Shown here: positions 27,863 through 36,665 of the stretch, piece after piece | Position numbering within the stretch: the stretch's first letter is position 1 | Layout: each line of letters starts with the position of its first letter | NCBI GenBank assembly: GCA_013329215.1 | Contig: DUKS01000029.1 | Span: 426 to 45,700, forward strand | Length of the DNA stretch: 45,275 nucleotides | Direction of reading: 5' to 3' | Source of the DNA: Nanobdellota archaeon | GTDB taxonomy: Archaea > Nanobdellota > Nanobdellia > SCGC-AAA011-G17 > GW2011-AR17 | The notes under the pieces: model-generated | The model's input: the letters and a program-made list of their open reading frames with translations, nothing else | What the model was told of the DNA's origin: nothing | Database searches by the model: none | Translations under genes and position numbers: made by a program

Positions 27863-28659
27863 GCCTTTTCAATATACTTCTTGATCTCTTCCACGAACTC
27901 TTCGGCCTGCTTCCTGTAACGGCTGTATTCAACGCCTGTGACTTCCTTTATATTCCTGTCTGCAATGCCCTTGAACAGCTTGTAAAACATGTCCATTGTT
28001 TTTGCAGCTTTCCTTGAAACATGCTTTTTAGCAACAAGAGTCTTTTCCATCAGGCTCCCGACATGCTCGGGCGACGGGGGCACTTCACCATACTTCATCA
28101 GCGCTGCATGGCCTGCGTCAATCACAGCCCAGTAAAGGTCAACAGTGGCGGCAAGAATCTCGTTCTTTGACTTTGACAATGCGCCCGGCGCCATGACGAA
28201 ATAATTGTAAATGGCCTCTTTTGACGGCCTTATCCTGCCTTCATCCAGCAGCGCCTGCAGCGGGTCAAAGAATCCGGTGTCAACAAGCGCAATGCCGTAG
28301 CGCAGTATGTTTACAGCAACAGGGTCCCCGACCCTCACATATTCCCAGAAGCTTGTGAACTTCATGGACTGTATGTGCAGCCTTTCCCTGCCAATGTCTG
28401 CAACTATTTTTTCAACTATAATCCTGTATGTCTGCACTATCTCCTCATTGAACTTAATCCTCACATCGTCAAGTATCACTAGAATGTCAATGTCTTTCCT
28501 GTCCTTGCCCTGCTGCGTGACAGAGCCGAAAACAACAACTGCCTTTATGAAGTCGCCGAATTCCTTCCAGACGCGGCCTGCAAACTTCTGCGCCATTGCA
28601 AACTCTGCTTCGGGGTACGGGACTGTTCTCTTCTCTTTTTTTTCAACCTTGAATTTCAT
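27859..28659 (-). CDS. Nucleotidyltransferase domain protein
   Basis: 'AVVVFGSVTQQGKDRKDIDILVILDD'. Confidence 0.85.
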   Translation of the reverse strand: MKFKVEKKEKRTVPYPEAEFAMAQKFAGRVWKEFGDFIKAVVVFGSVTQQGKDRKDIDILVILDDVRIKFNEEIVQTYRIIVEKIVADIGRERLHIQSMKFTSFWEYVRVGDPVAVNILRYGIALVDTGFFDPLQALLDEGRIRPSKEAIYNYFVMAPGALSKSKNEILAATVDLYWAVIDAGHAALMKYGEVPPSPEHVGSLMEKTLVAKKHVSRKAAKTMDMFYKLFKGIADRNIKEVTGVEYSRYRKQAEEFVEEIKKYIEKA

Positions 28660-28698
28660 GTTATCACCTTTTTTATTGCTTTATGAGTATTTATAGTT

Positions 28699-30552
28699 TT
28701 ACTCTATCGGAACCCCGCTCCACCAGTTCTCTTCTGATTTCGGGTCAACCAGGTAGCCGCCTGTCATGTATCTAGGCGTGTGCGTGGCACCGAAATAGCT
28801 TCCTGAAACATCTGTCCAGCTTCTTGAAACATTCCCTACCCTATAGATTGGTGATGATGCTATCTTTGCCCATGCACCGAACATTGAGCCGTATATGCTT
28901 TCTCCCTCTCCCTGCGCCCCGGGCTCTATGATCATCTTGTCTTTCAGCCCTGCTTTTGTGACTTCTTTTATGAATTCTTCAATCGGCACATTGCCTTCCC
29001 CGGGTGTCAGGTGCTCGTCGTAATACCCGAAGTTGTCTGCAATATGCACGTGGCCTATGATATTGTTCTTGAGCAGGTCCTTTGTCTGCTTGATAAACCA
29101 TTCCTTGAATTCCTTATCATCGCCCTTGAAGTATTTTCTCCACGTGTTTGCGTGGCCTATGTCAAATGTCGCTTTTATATGCTCTTCCGCTGCTTTGTCT
29201 GCTGCCTCCTTGTCCATGTGCTTGTCTGTTACAAGCTTTTCTGCCATCTTTGCCCTTGCTTCCTGCACAAGCTCTTTCAGCTCCCGCGGGTGGCTGCCGT
29301 AGCTCTCTGGAAAAACGTTTTCAGGCGCAATGAACATCGGCGTTTTCAGCCCTTTTTCTTTTTCAATTTTCATTGCATACATACCGAGCTCTGCAATGTT
29401 TGCAGCTGACTTCCCCAATGCGAACTCCTTGAGCGTTTTTATGCTGCCTGTGATCCCTTTTTCATCATTTCCTATTTCAAGGTCAATCTCCCTTTCCTGC
29501 CTTGCGGCTGCTATTGAGTTCTCGCTTGTGTACTGGTAATCCCTCTTGATGTGCTCTTTTGCCTTTTCAAGGAATGCAATCGGGTTGTCCCTGAACTTCT
29601 TAAATTCCTCCGGGTCTTCCCTGCTCGGGGCCATCTTCATCTGCTCCGCATAAAGCCTTGCGGTGTGGTCAGCAGCATCCTTGTCTTTCTCCGCAAGCGC
29701 TTTTACAGACGCCTCCATCTTTTCAACCATGTGGAGCTGTTTCATGGTATCATCTGCCATTGACGCCCACCTTTTCTTTTCAGCGCTCGCGCGCATTCTT
29801 TCTTTCTGCATGAACTCCTTGAAGAACAGCTTCTCAGCCGGAATGTTTTTCTCTTTTGCAAGTTCTTCAAACTGCTTGTACTCCATGTCTTCGTAAATAT
29901 AGTCCCCTGTCTTTGGGTCAATGTCGGGTACCTCTGTGCCGTCCTGGTTCGTTTTCATCTTGACCCTCGGCACCTTGTAATCCCTTGTAAGCATTGTCCT
30001 TATCTTTCCGTTTTTGTCAACAAGCCCCCACAGCGCCTTTTTTTCCTCTTCCTCAAACGCCTTGAAATCCGTTCCTGCTTCGCAAATAGGCCTTGGGAAC
30101 TCGCCTGTGTGTATGACAACAGGGCCTCCGCCCGCAGTGTCTGCCGCGAAATCAACAGCTCTTTTCACTTCAAAGACAGCATGGGCCGCCGCGTTTTCGT
30201 CAAACCTGTCTTCCCTTAACCCTGCGAACCCCATTACATTTGCGGATGCGTGTGTGCTTAATGTGACATTATTTATTTTTGCAAACTGCCTGATATCCTC
30301 CCTTTTTGTTTTTCCTATGATTTCAGGTGTTATAGAAGTAGGGCTTCCCATGCTTCCTTTCTGCATCCCCATAAAGCCAAGCTCTACATGCGATGCGCCC
30401 GCCGTGACAGCTGTCTTTATGGATGTCCAGGGGTCGCCGATTCCCATAGAAATGCCTACATCTTTCGTGCTCAGGTCGATTTGCTCAATCGGCTTTTGCC
30501 TTGTTCCTGCCCAATAATCTCCGCCAAAGTCTACCATTGTTACTCCTCTCAA
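28699..30552 (-). CDS. Sugar phosphate isomerase/epimerase-like TIM barrel protein with large helical insertion
   Basis: 'GASHVELGF', 'STHASANVMGF', 'ATFDIGHANTW', 'IGHVHIADNFG', 'EPGAQGEG'. Confidence 0.75.
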   Translation of the reverse strand: MRGVTMVDFGGDYWAGTRQKPIEQIDLSTKDVGISMGIGDPWTSIKTAVTAGASHVELGFMGMQKGSMGSPTSITPEIIGKTKREDIRQFAKINNVTLSTHASANVMGFAGLREDRFDENAAAHAVFEVKRAVDFAADTAGGGPVVIHTGEFPRPICEAGTDFKAFEEEEKKALWGLVDKNGKIRTMLTRDYKVPRVKMKTNQDGTEVPDIDPKTGDYIYEDMEYKQFEELAKEKNIPAEKLFFKEFMQKERMRASAEKKRWASMADDTMKQLHMVEKMEASVKALAEKDKDAADHTARLYAEQMKMAPSREDPEEFKKFRDNPIAFLEKAKEHIKRDYQYTSENSIAAARQEREIDLEIGNDEKGITGSIKTLKEFALGKSAANIAELGMYAMKIEKEKGLKTPMFIAPENVFPESYGSHPRELKELVQEARAKMAEKLVTDKHMDKEAADKAAEEHIKATFDIGHANTWRKYFKGDDKEFKEWFIKQTKDLLKNNIIGHVHIADNFGYYDEHLTPGEGNVPIEEFIKEVTKAGLKDKMIIEPGAQGEGESIYGSMFGAWAKIASSPIYRVGNVSRSWTDVSGSYFGATHTPRYMTGGYLVDPKSEENWWSGVPIE

Positions 30553-30675
30553 AATAGGTGTTTTAAGGCTTATAAAGGTAATGGAGAGATGGTTGTTAGC
30601 AAGTGGTTGGCACTAATCGGCTGGAGGCAACGGTCTTAAAAAAGCTTAAATAGTAATCTGGGCATTTGTTAAATC

Positions 30676-31359
30676 ATGAAAGATGTTAAACTCGCCTACA
30701 AAAAATGGGCCCAAACATATGAAGCTGATTCAAAATTAAACCCTGCAACTGAAACAGAAAAGTATCTCATTATCCCCGTGCTGAAGCCGCAAAAAAAGGA
30801 TTTGATTCTTGATATTGGCTGCGGCACGGGCAGGTTTGCAATGCTTCTTGCCAAAAGATGCAGGAAGGTTACAGGCATTGATTTTTCTCCTGACATGCTG
30901 GCTGTGGCTAAAGATAAATCAAAAAACATTAAGAATATTGAATACCTGAAACTGGATGCTTCCAAAAAGCTGCCTTTTAAAAACAGCTCTTTTGACAAAG
31001 TCCTTTGTACGCTGGTTGTTATGCATATAAAGGACTTGCAAAAATTTCTCAGTGAGATACACAGGGTGCTGAAAAAGGGAGGCGTTCTTGTATACGACGA
31101 TTTTATTGCTGACATTAAAAAAGGGTTTAAGGCTAAATTAGAGACTAATGTTTTGCAAAAAATGAACAAGCAGGGGTTTAAGGTTTATTCATGGCATGGC
31201 GTCAATGAGCATGTTAGCAAAATGCACAGGCTGGATTTCAATCTGGAAAAAATCATTTTTACAAGAATTGACAGCAGGATAAGGCATACATTGACTGAAT
31301 CGACTTATAGAAATAATAAGGGCAGGACATTCATGGTTATATTCAAAGCTAAAAAGTGA
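30676..31359 (+). CDS. Class I SAM-dependent methyltransferase
   Basis: 'LILDIGCGTGRFAMLLAKRCRKVTGIDFSPDMLAVAKDK'. Confidence 0.92.
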   Translation: MKDVKLAYKKWAQTYEADSKLNPATETEKYLIIPVLKPQKKDLILDIGCGTGRFAMLLAKRCRKVTGIDFSPDMLAVAKDKSKNIKNIEYLKLDASKKLPFKNSSFDKVLCTLVVMHIKDLQKFLSEIHRVLKKGGVLVYDDFIADIKKGFKAKLETNVLQKMNKQGFKVYSWHGVNEHVSKMHRLDFNLEKIIFTRIDSRIRHTLTESTYRNNKGRTFMVIFKAKK

Positions 31360-31360
31360 G

Positions 31361-32194
31361 CTATTTGTGGAACTTCAACTGCTTTATCCTGCCGCCTTCC
31401 AATTCCAAAAGAACGTTCTTTTCAGGACCAAATCCTGCATTTACAACGACTGTCTTGCCAAGCATGCATTTGCCAAAATGCTCGTGCATGTGGCCTGCTA
31501 TGCAGAGTAGAGGCTTGTATTTCTCAATAATCTTCCTTGTCACCAGAGAGCCGAAATGCCTTCCGTTCATCGGGGAAGACTTGTTTATTATTTTGTCAAG
31601 CTTTGTGTCAAATGGTACATTATGGCTGAGGAAGATTACAGGGGCTTTTGTTTTCCTGAAAAGCTTATCGAGCTTTTTTAGGAAGAAATCTGCCTGCCTT
31701 GTGCGCTGCTTTTGCTCTTTTGTATAAGGCTTTTTTGCCCATAAAGGATAGTCTGGGGAAGAAGACAGCCCATATCCTATTATAGAAATACCTTTGAATT
31801 TTCTTTGCTTAAAATGGCAATCTTTTATGTTGGAAAATTTCTTTAGCATCTCCTTGTAATGATTTTTCCTTAGAAATTCCCATGCATACTGCTCTTTTCT
31901 GAATGCGCCGCTGCCGTAATAGTCGATATTGCCAGGCACGATAAACACAGGCATGTTAAGCTTGTTCAGCTTTTCAAGGACTTTCCTGCCTCTTTCAACA
32001 TCACGCTTTATCATCTTTTTTGCTTTTCTCTTTCCAGCCACTTTCCACCATGGTATGTCAAATCCGTGCTTGAATAGTATCTTTCTCCCCTCAAATGAGC
32101 AGAAGTCTCCCGGAAAGAGAATTGCATCAAACTGCTTAAAATGAATCTTTGGCAAGGCGCCGTGCAGGTCGCCGAGTATTAGGAATTTTGTCAT
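31361..32194 (-). CDS. Metallophosphoesterase
   Basis: 'MTKFLILGDLHGALPK', 'VPGNIDYYG', 'FLSHNVPF', 'IAGHMHEHFG'; start trimmed to ATG 32194. Confidence 0.85.
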   Translation of the reverse strand: MTKFLILGDLHGALPKIHFKQFDAILFPGDFCSFEGRKILFKHGFDIPWWKVAGKRKAKKMIKRDVERGRKVLEKLNKLNMPVFIVPGNIDYYGSGAFRKEQYAWEFLRKNHYKEMLKKFSNIKDCHFKQRKFKGISIIGYGLSSSPDYPLWAKKPYTKEQKQRTRQADFFLKKLDKLFRKTKAPVIFLSHNVPFDTKLDKIINKSSPMNGRHFGSLVTRKIIEKYKPLLCIAGHMHEHFGKCMLGKTVVVNAGFGPEKNVLLELEGGRIKQLKFHK

Positions 32195-32219
32195 ATGTTC
32201 TCTGGGCATATCGCTGTTT

Positions 32220-32933
32220 TTAAGGCTTTTGAATGGGCTTTGCCTGCGCATAATATTTCTCAAAAAGCTCTTTCATCAGATTTACAAATGGCTTATCCCT
32301 TATCAGCATTGTGACGTTTGATTTTATCAGCCCTATCATTATTGCCTTGTCATCTGTGATTGAGATTGCAACGCCTTCATTCGGTATTTCCCTTATATTC
32401 TTATAAACCCCTAGCCATTTTTTAAGGTTCCCGCTTGTCTCTTCGCTGTTCCTCGCCAGGGTTTTCAGGGCAACGCCTTTTTTAACCATCATCCTGTTTT
32501 CCCTAACCCAGGAAGGATAGTATTCGGCAGTATACTTTACATTATATTCTGTATGCTCGGGATACGGCATCTCATGCACAACCTTATAAAAATTCTTTTT
32601 TCCCTTTGCAAGCTCTACAGGCTCTTTTTCCCCTTTTTCATAGGCTTCTTTAAGCTTTTCTACTTCCGCACCCAGCTCTTCGATGCTCTTTTTCTTTTTT
32701 TCAATAAGCTCTTTCAGCGCTTCAGGGTCTCCGGGGACAAATTTCTTGCCTTTTTCAGGTATCACCTTGACCAGCCCCTTGCTTTCCAGGGAAGCCAGGA
32801 CATCGTATATCCTGCTGTAAGGAACCCCTGAGTCGCTGCTGATTATGGCTGCGCTTGACTTGCCAAGGTGTATAATTGCTTCAAATGCCTTGCTTTCATT
32901 TTTTGTAAGCCCGAGCTCGGTTAAGTCTGCCAT
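32220..32933 (-). CDS. TrmB family transcriptional regulator
   Basis: 'LGLTKNESKAFEAIIHLGKSSAAIISSDSGVPYSRIYDVLASLESKGLV'. Confidence 0.9.
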   Translation of the reverse strand: MADLTELGLTKNESKAFEAIIHLGKSSAAIISSDSGVPYSRIYDVLASLESKGLVKVIPEKGKKFVPGDPEALKELIEKKKKSIEELGAEVEKLKEAYEKGEKEPVELAKGKKNFYKVVHEMPYPEHTEYNVKYTAEYYPSWVRENRMMVKKGVALKTLARNSEETSGNLKKWLGVYKNIREIPNEGVAISITDDKAIMIGLIKSNVTMLIRDKPFVNLMKELFEKYYAQAKPIQKP

Positions 32934-33059
32934 GCATAAGGTAAGGCTTCCACTGCTTTTAAGCCTTTCTATTTACCACCACCTTTAGGGTGGCATATAT
33001 TAATATTGTCCCTTGATGGTTATTACTTTACAATAATAATTAATTAGGGGGTAAATAAA

Positions 33060-33992
33060 ATGAAAAAAATCGTCTTCGACTCGGACGCAGACGGGATATT
33101 CGCTGCTTACATCTGGCTGGCTGAGAACAACCCTGCCAGCTACAGCCTGTGCCCTGTCCCTGTGGGGGAAGCTGCGCCTGTGGCTGATGACAACAGCGAT
33201 GAAGTGGTCTTAATAGACAAATCTGCAACACAAAGCCTTGAGCTTATAATGCATGAGCTGGAAAAAGGGAAACATGTAAGCGTCGTAGACCATCATGTAG
33301 CGCCCGGCAACCTGCGGGAAAAAGGCGTTGATATTGCAGATGTAGACAAAAAGCACTGCACAGCAAGCTACCTCAATGAAAGGCACGGAAACAAATACAG
33401 GACTTTGGCTTCAATCGCCTCTGTTGCTGACAATGTTGCAGTGCGCAATGAGCTGACACAGGGCATGGCAGAGGAAGACATAGGGCGTTTCCGGTGCATT
33501 GGCGAATTATTGAAATACAATGGCATGGGAAAACATGTTGTTTCGCCTGCTGTATTGCTTTCAAGGTTATGTGATGCTAATGGGAATCTGGACGAGTTTA
33601 TGGCCTCTTCTGAAATTGGCCTTATCGCTGAAAAATACAATGCAGCAATGGAAAAGCTGGAACCAGCATTAACAGAGGCATCAACAAATATTGAGCCTGT
33701 AAATGTTGTTTTGCTTCCGGAAGGGGAGGATTACCAGAAATTGTTCCCTGTATGTGCAACACGATTGCAGGAAATGTATCCGCAATGCACGCATCTGGTC
33801 ATGGTGCCGGCAGCTGGCGGGGGATACAGCACAAGCATACGCGCGCCAAAAGATGCAAGCAGGATTGCAGCCTTGTTTGGCGGCAGCGGAAGGGCAACTT
33901 CAGCAGGCGCAAGAATCTACCTTGACAAGTGCGGAGGCATAGAAGGTGTTAAAGCAATGATTAGGGAGGAATTGAAAAATGGCACAAACTGA
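33060..33992 (+). CDS. DHH-like phosphoesterase
   Basis: 'FDSDADGIFAAYIWL', 'VVDHHVAPG', C-terminal 'GGSGRATSAGARI'. Confidence 0.8.
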   Translation: MKKIVFDSDADGIFAAYIWLAENNPASYSLCPVPVGEAAPVADDNSDEVVLIDKSATQSLELIMHELEKGKHVSVVDHHVAPGNLREKGVDIADVDKKHCTASYLNERHGNKYRTLASIASVADNVAVRNELTQGMAEEDIGRFRCIGELLKYNGMGKHVVSPAVLLSRLCDANGNLDEFMASSEIGLIAEKYNAAMEKLEPALTEASTNIEPVNVVLLPEGEDYQKLFPVCATRLQEMYPQCTHLVMVPAAGGGYSTSIRAPKDASRIAALFGGSGRATSAGARIYLDKCGGIEGVKAMIREELKNGTN

Positions 33993-34956
33993 TTTGCACG
34001 GCATTAGCCAGTCAAAACAAGAAATAGAAAGCATAATGAAAAGAGAATTTGGCAATTCCACTGTTGTAGTAAGCTTTGAGCGGATGACAAAAGGCATGAT
34101 GAACTGGGTGGGGCATGTAAAAATCAACAAAAAGCCCTGCGATGTAATATTAAAATTATCAAACCAGCCCGGCAAATGGGGAATTGCCAAGGAATATTAT
34201 GTCATGGAGCTGTTGCGCAAAAAAGCAAAGGTTCCTGTGCCAAAAGTTTATGCGCATGACTTTTCAAAAAAGGATTATCCCTATGAATACACAATTGTTT
34301 CAAAATTAAAAGGGCAGTGCCTTGAAGATATATGGGCACAGCTTACAGAAAGCGAGCAGGAACAGATTGCTGTTGAAATGGGGAAAATGCTTGCAAAGAT
34401 AAATTCAATAGAATTTAAGCAGTTTGGCAGGATAGTTGGCGATGGGGCAATAGAGAATTATGATTCATATTGCGACGGCTTGCTTGGCGAAGAATTAGAT
34501 AACATCTACCAGCAGCATATCGAGGCGGGATTTATACCCTCTGAAACAGCATTGGCTGTTAAAACTTTTCTGTTAAGCAAGCGCGGCATACTTCAAAAGC
34601 TGGACAAGCCCTGCCTTGTGCACAACGACTTCCATTTCTGGCACATATTTGTAAAGAAAATTAAAGGTAAATGGAAGATTAACGGCGTTATAGACTTTGG
34701 CTTTGCCGAGATTGCGCCCAAGGAATGCGATTTTGTAAAGCCCGACCGGTTTATTTTTAATAAAGGCGAGAATATCAAATCCAAATTCATGGAAGGGTAC
34801 AGCTGCATTCTGCCTTTTAAGCCTGAGAATGAGGAGATTGTCAGGATACTGAGAGTATACTATGACTTCTGGTTCATATACAGGCTGTTCAAGGCGAACA
34901 ATCCTGAGCTTGCAACTGAATATCTGAGAAACATTAAAGCATTGATGAAGGCATAA
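33979..34956 (+). CDS. APH-family phosphotransferase
   Basis: 'CLVHNDFHFWHIFVKKIKGKWKINGVIDFGFAEIAPKECDF'. Confidence 0.88.
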   Translation: MAQTDLHGISQSKQEIESIMKREFGNSTVVVSFERMTKGMMNWVGHVKINKKPCDVILKLSNQPGKWGIAKEYYVMELLRKKAKVPVPKVYAHDFSKKDYPYEYTIVSKLKGQCLEDIWAQLTESEQEQIAVEMGKMLAKINSIEFKQFGRIVGDGAIENYDSYCDGLLGEELDNIYQQHIEAGFIPSETALAVKTFLLSKRGILQKLDKPCLVHNDFHFWHIFVKKIKGKWKINGVIDFGFAEIAPKECDFVKPDRFIFNKGENIKSKFMEGYSCILPFKPENEEIVRILRVYYDFWFIYRLFKANNPELATEYLRNIKALMKA

Positions 34957-34967
34957 GCACCATTTGT

Positions 34968-35066
34968 CTATCTCTCCATCTCTTCCTTTGTCTTCGTAAG
35001 CACTGCCTTTGCCTGCTCGGAAAGCTCGTCGTAAAGGCTTTCCACTTTGTTGTTTGCATGGCTCAT
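34968..35066 (-). CDS. Small helical ORF (32 aa) coupled to MNT gene
   Basis: MSHANNKVESLYDELSEQAKAVLTKTKEEMER; ATGA overlap with 35063 stop. Confidence 0.4.
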   Translation of the reverse strand: MSHANNKVESLYDELSEQAKAVLTKTKEEMER

Positions 35067-35647
35067 CTTTTGAGCAGCATAAGGAACTTGTCTTCGCCTA
35101 TTGCAACAATCCCTTTGTCCGCATCAAGAGCCGCCTTTTCCTGCCTTTTAAAGCTTATCCCAAGAATATCTAGAGCGGTATAGATACCATGCACTTTTTT
35201 TGCATTTAGCTTATTTATCGCTTCCACTTCCTTTTTCAAGCCTGCAAACTTCTTTTGTTCGGTAACAAATAATACGTCAATATCATTTGCCTTGTCCTGC
35301 TTTACGAGCACAGAGCCAAATATTACTGCAATTTCTGCATTTTTTATCTTTCTTATCTCCCTTATCCACATCTTAACATAAGGCGCCGCCTGCTCCGCTT
35401 CCCTCATTAGGAGGAATTTAAGATACTGCATTGCGTAGGGGCTTTCAAAGCAAATGCTGTAAAATCTCGCCCTCCCCATTTCTTTTAATCTGATTACGCC
35501 TTCTTTTTCCAGCTTTCTCGCTATCTTCAGTGCGCCCATTGGGCTTATTTCCAATTCCTTTGAAATGCTGTTTGCGTTAAACTCATGTTCGGGGCTTTTA
35601 AGAACAGTGAGCGCGAATTGCATTTCTGTGTTTGATATACTTTCCAT
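35063..35647 (-). CDS. Winged-helix + MNT nucleotidyltransferase domain protein
   Basis: 'ISKELEISPMGALKIARKLEKEGVI', 'AVIFGSVLVKQDKANDIDVLFV'. Confidence 0.85.
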   Translation of the reverse strand: MESISNTEMQFALTVLKSPEHEFNANSISKELEISPMGALKIARKLEKEGVIRLKEMGRARFYSICFESPYAMQYLKFLLMREAEQAAPYVKMWIREIRKIKNAEIAVIFGSVLVKQDKANDIDVLFVTEQKKFAGLKKEVEAINKLNAKKVHGIYTALDILGISFKRQEKAALDADKGIVAIGEDKFLMLLKR

Positions 35648-35651
35648 AAAT

Positions 35652-35691
35652 ATAAACTATTAGTTTAGATATATAAACTTTTGGTTTATAT
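35652..35691. promoter_or_regulatory. Two tandem palindromic operator-like sites, 21-bp period
   Basis: ATAAACTATTAGTTTAGAT (35652-35670) and ATAAACTTTTGGTTTATAT (35673-35691). Confidence 0.65.
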
Positions 35692-36519
35692 CCTCTTAAC
35701 CGTCTTCAGGTCCTCTATCCTTTTCTTTAGCGGGATTCCTGAGGCGAAGAAATGCCAAAAGACTTTCTTTATCCACTCTATCCACTCTGCATCATACACC
35801 TCGTAGAATATGTATGTTTTCTTGCTGCCTGTTTCGTGCGGGTCTTTTATCTCTTTCAGCTTTACAACCCTGTCATCTACCACAAAAGCCCTCAACGGCT
35901 GCTCAACGTGCCTTATCTCTATCCTGTCCCGCCCCGTAGTGCCGTTGATTGCATGTATCCTTTTTGCATTGTCTGTTGAGCTTATATTGATGTCTGCTAT
36001 GAACTTTACAGGTATGTTCCTTGCAGCAAGCTCTGCAAAAACATCAGTCAGCTTCTTCTTTCCCTGCTGCAAATTGGCCCATGACAGGTTGCCTGAAAAT
36101 ATCAATACCTGCTGCTGCGCTGATAATAGCGAGCCCACTAGGTCCTGCTTTACATTCAAAAGCTCTTCTTCCTGCTCCTCAAAAAAAGCAGTCCTCTTGT
36201 CCTTGTCAACATACTGGTAGATGTCAAACGGGGAAAAATCCTCTTTCCTCCTTCCGACTTCCAGCCTCTTGAACAACAGTTCCTGCGCTCCTGTTGCATT
36301 AATCTCGCCTACGCTGCTCCAGTAGGCAATCTTAAGCGCTCCTCTCGTTCCTTCCCTGAACGTCCTGAATGCAATCTGCCCTGTCTCTGCTGCAATCTTT
36401 TGCAGGTATGACTCTGCTGTTCTCCAGTTCTTTTTCAGTAATTGAGCAGTCTCCTGCACTGTCCTCGGCTTTTCCTTTACAAAGCTCAATAACCTCTTTT
36501 CTGTTTTTGCATCAAGCAT
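35686..36519 (-). CDS. HTH regulator with TrmB/PLD-like C-terminal domain
   Basis: N-terminal HTH 'TVQETAQLLKKNWRTAESYLQKIA'; C-terminal sensor-like region. Confidence 0.6.
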   Translation of the reverse strand: MLDAKTEKRLLSFVKEKPRTVQETAQLLKKNWRTAESYLQKIAAETGQIAFRTFREGTRGALKIAYWSSVGEINATGAQELLFKRLEVGRRKEDFSPFDIYQYVDKDKRTAFFEEQEEELLNVKQDLVGSLLSAQQQVLIFSGNLSWANLQQGKKKLTDVFAELAARNIPVKFIADINISSTDNAKRIHAINGTTGRDRIEIRHVEQPLRAFVVDDRVVKLKEIKDPHETGSKKTYIFYEVYDAEWIEWIKKVFWHFFASGIPLKKRIEDLKTVKRI

Positions 36520-36665
36520 TTAGTCATAGGAATAGCTGCTGCCTTATATATTTTTCTGCAACACTGATGAATGTTATTTGTAATATCTCTGCTGTTTGGT
36601 ACAATGCTACAGCATCGAAAACCTTTAGGAAAAAGCTTAAATTCTCCTGTTAATCCCTTATTCTT

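Noticed and set aside
28307-30639. Many plus-strand ORFs antisense to 27859 and 28699 CDS
   Set aside because: Shadow ORFs of strong minus-strand genes; Ser/Cys/Phe-rich composition typical of antisense translation.
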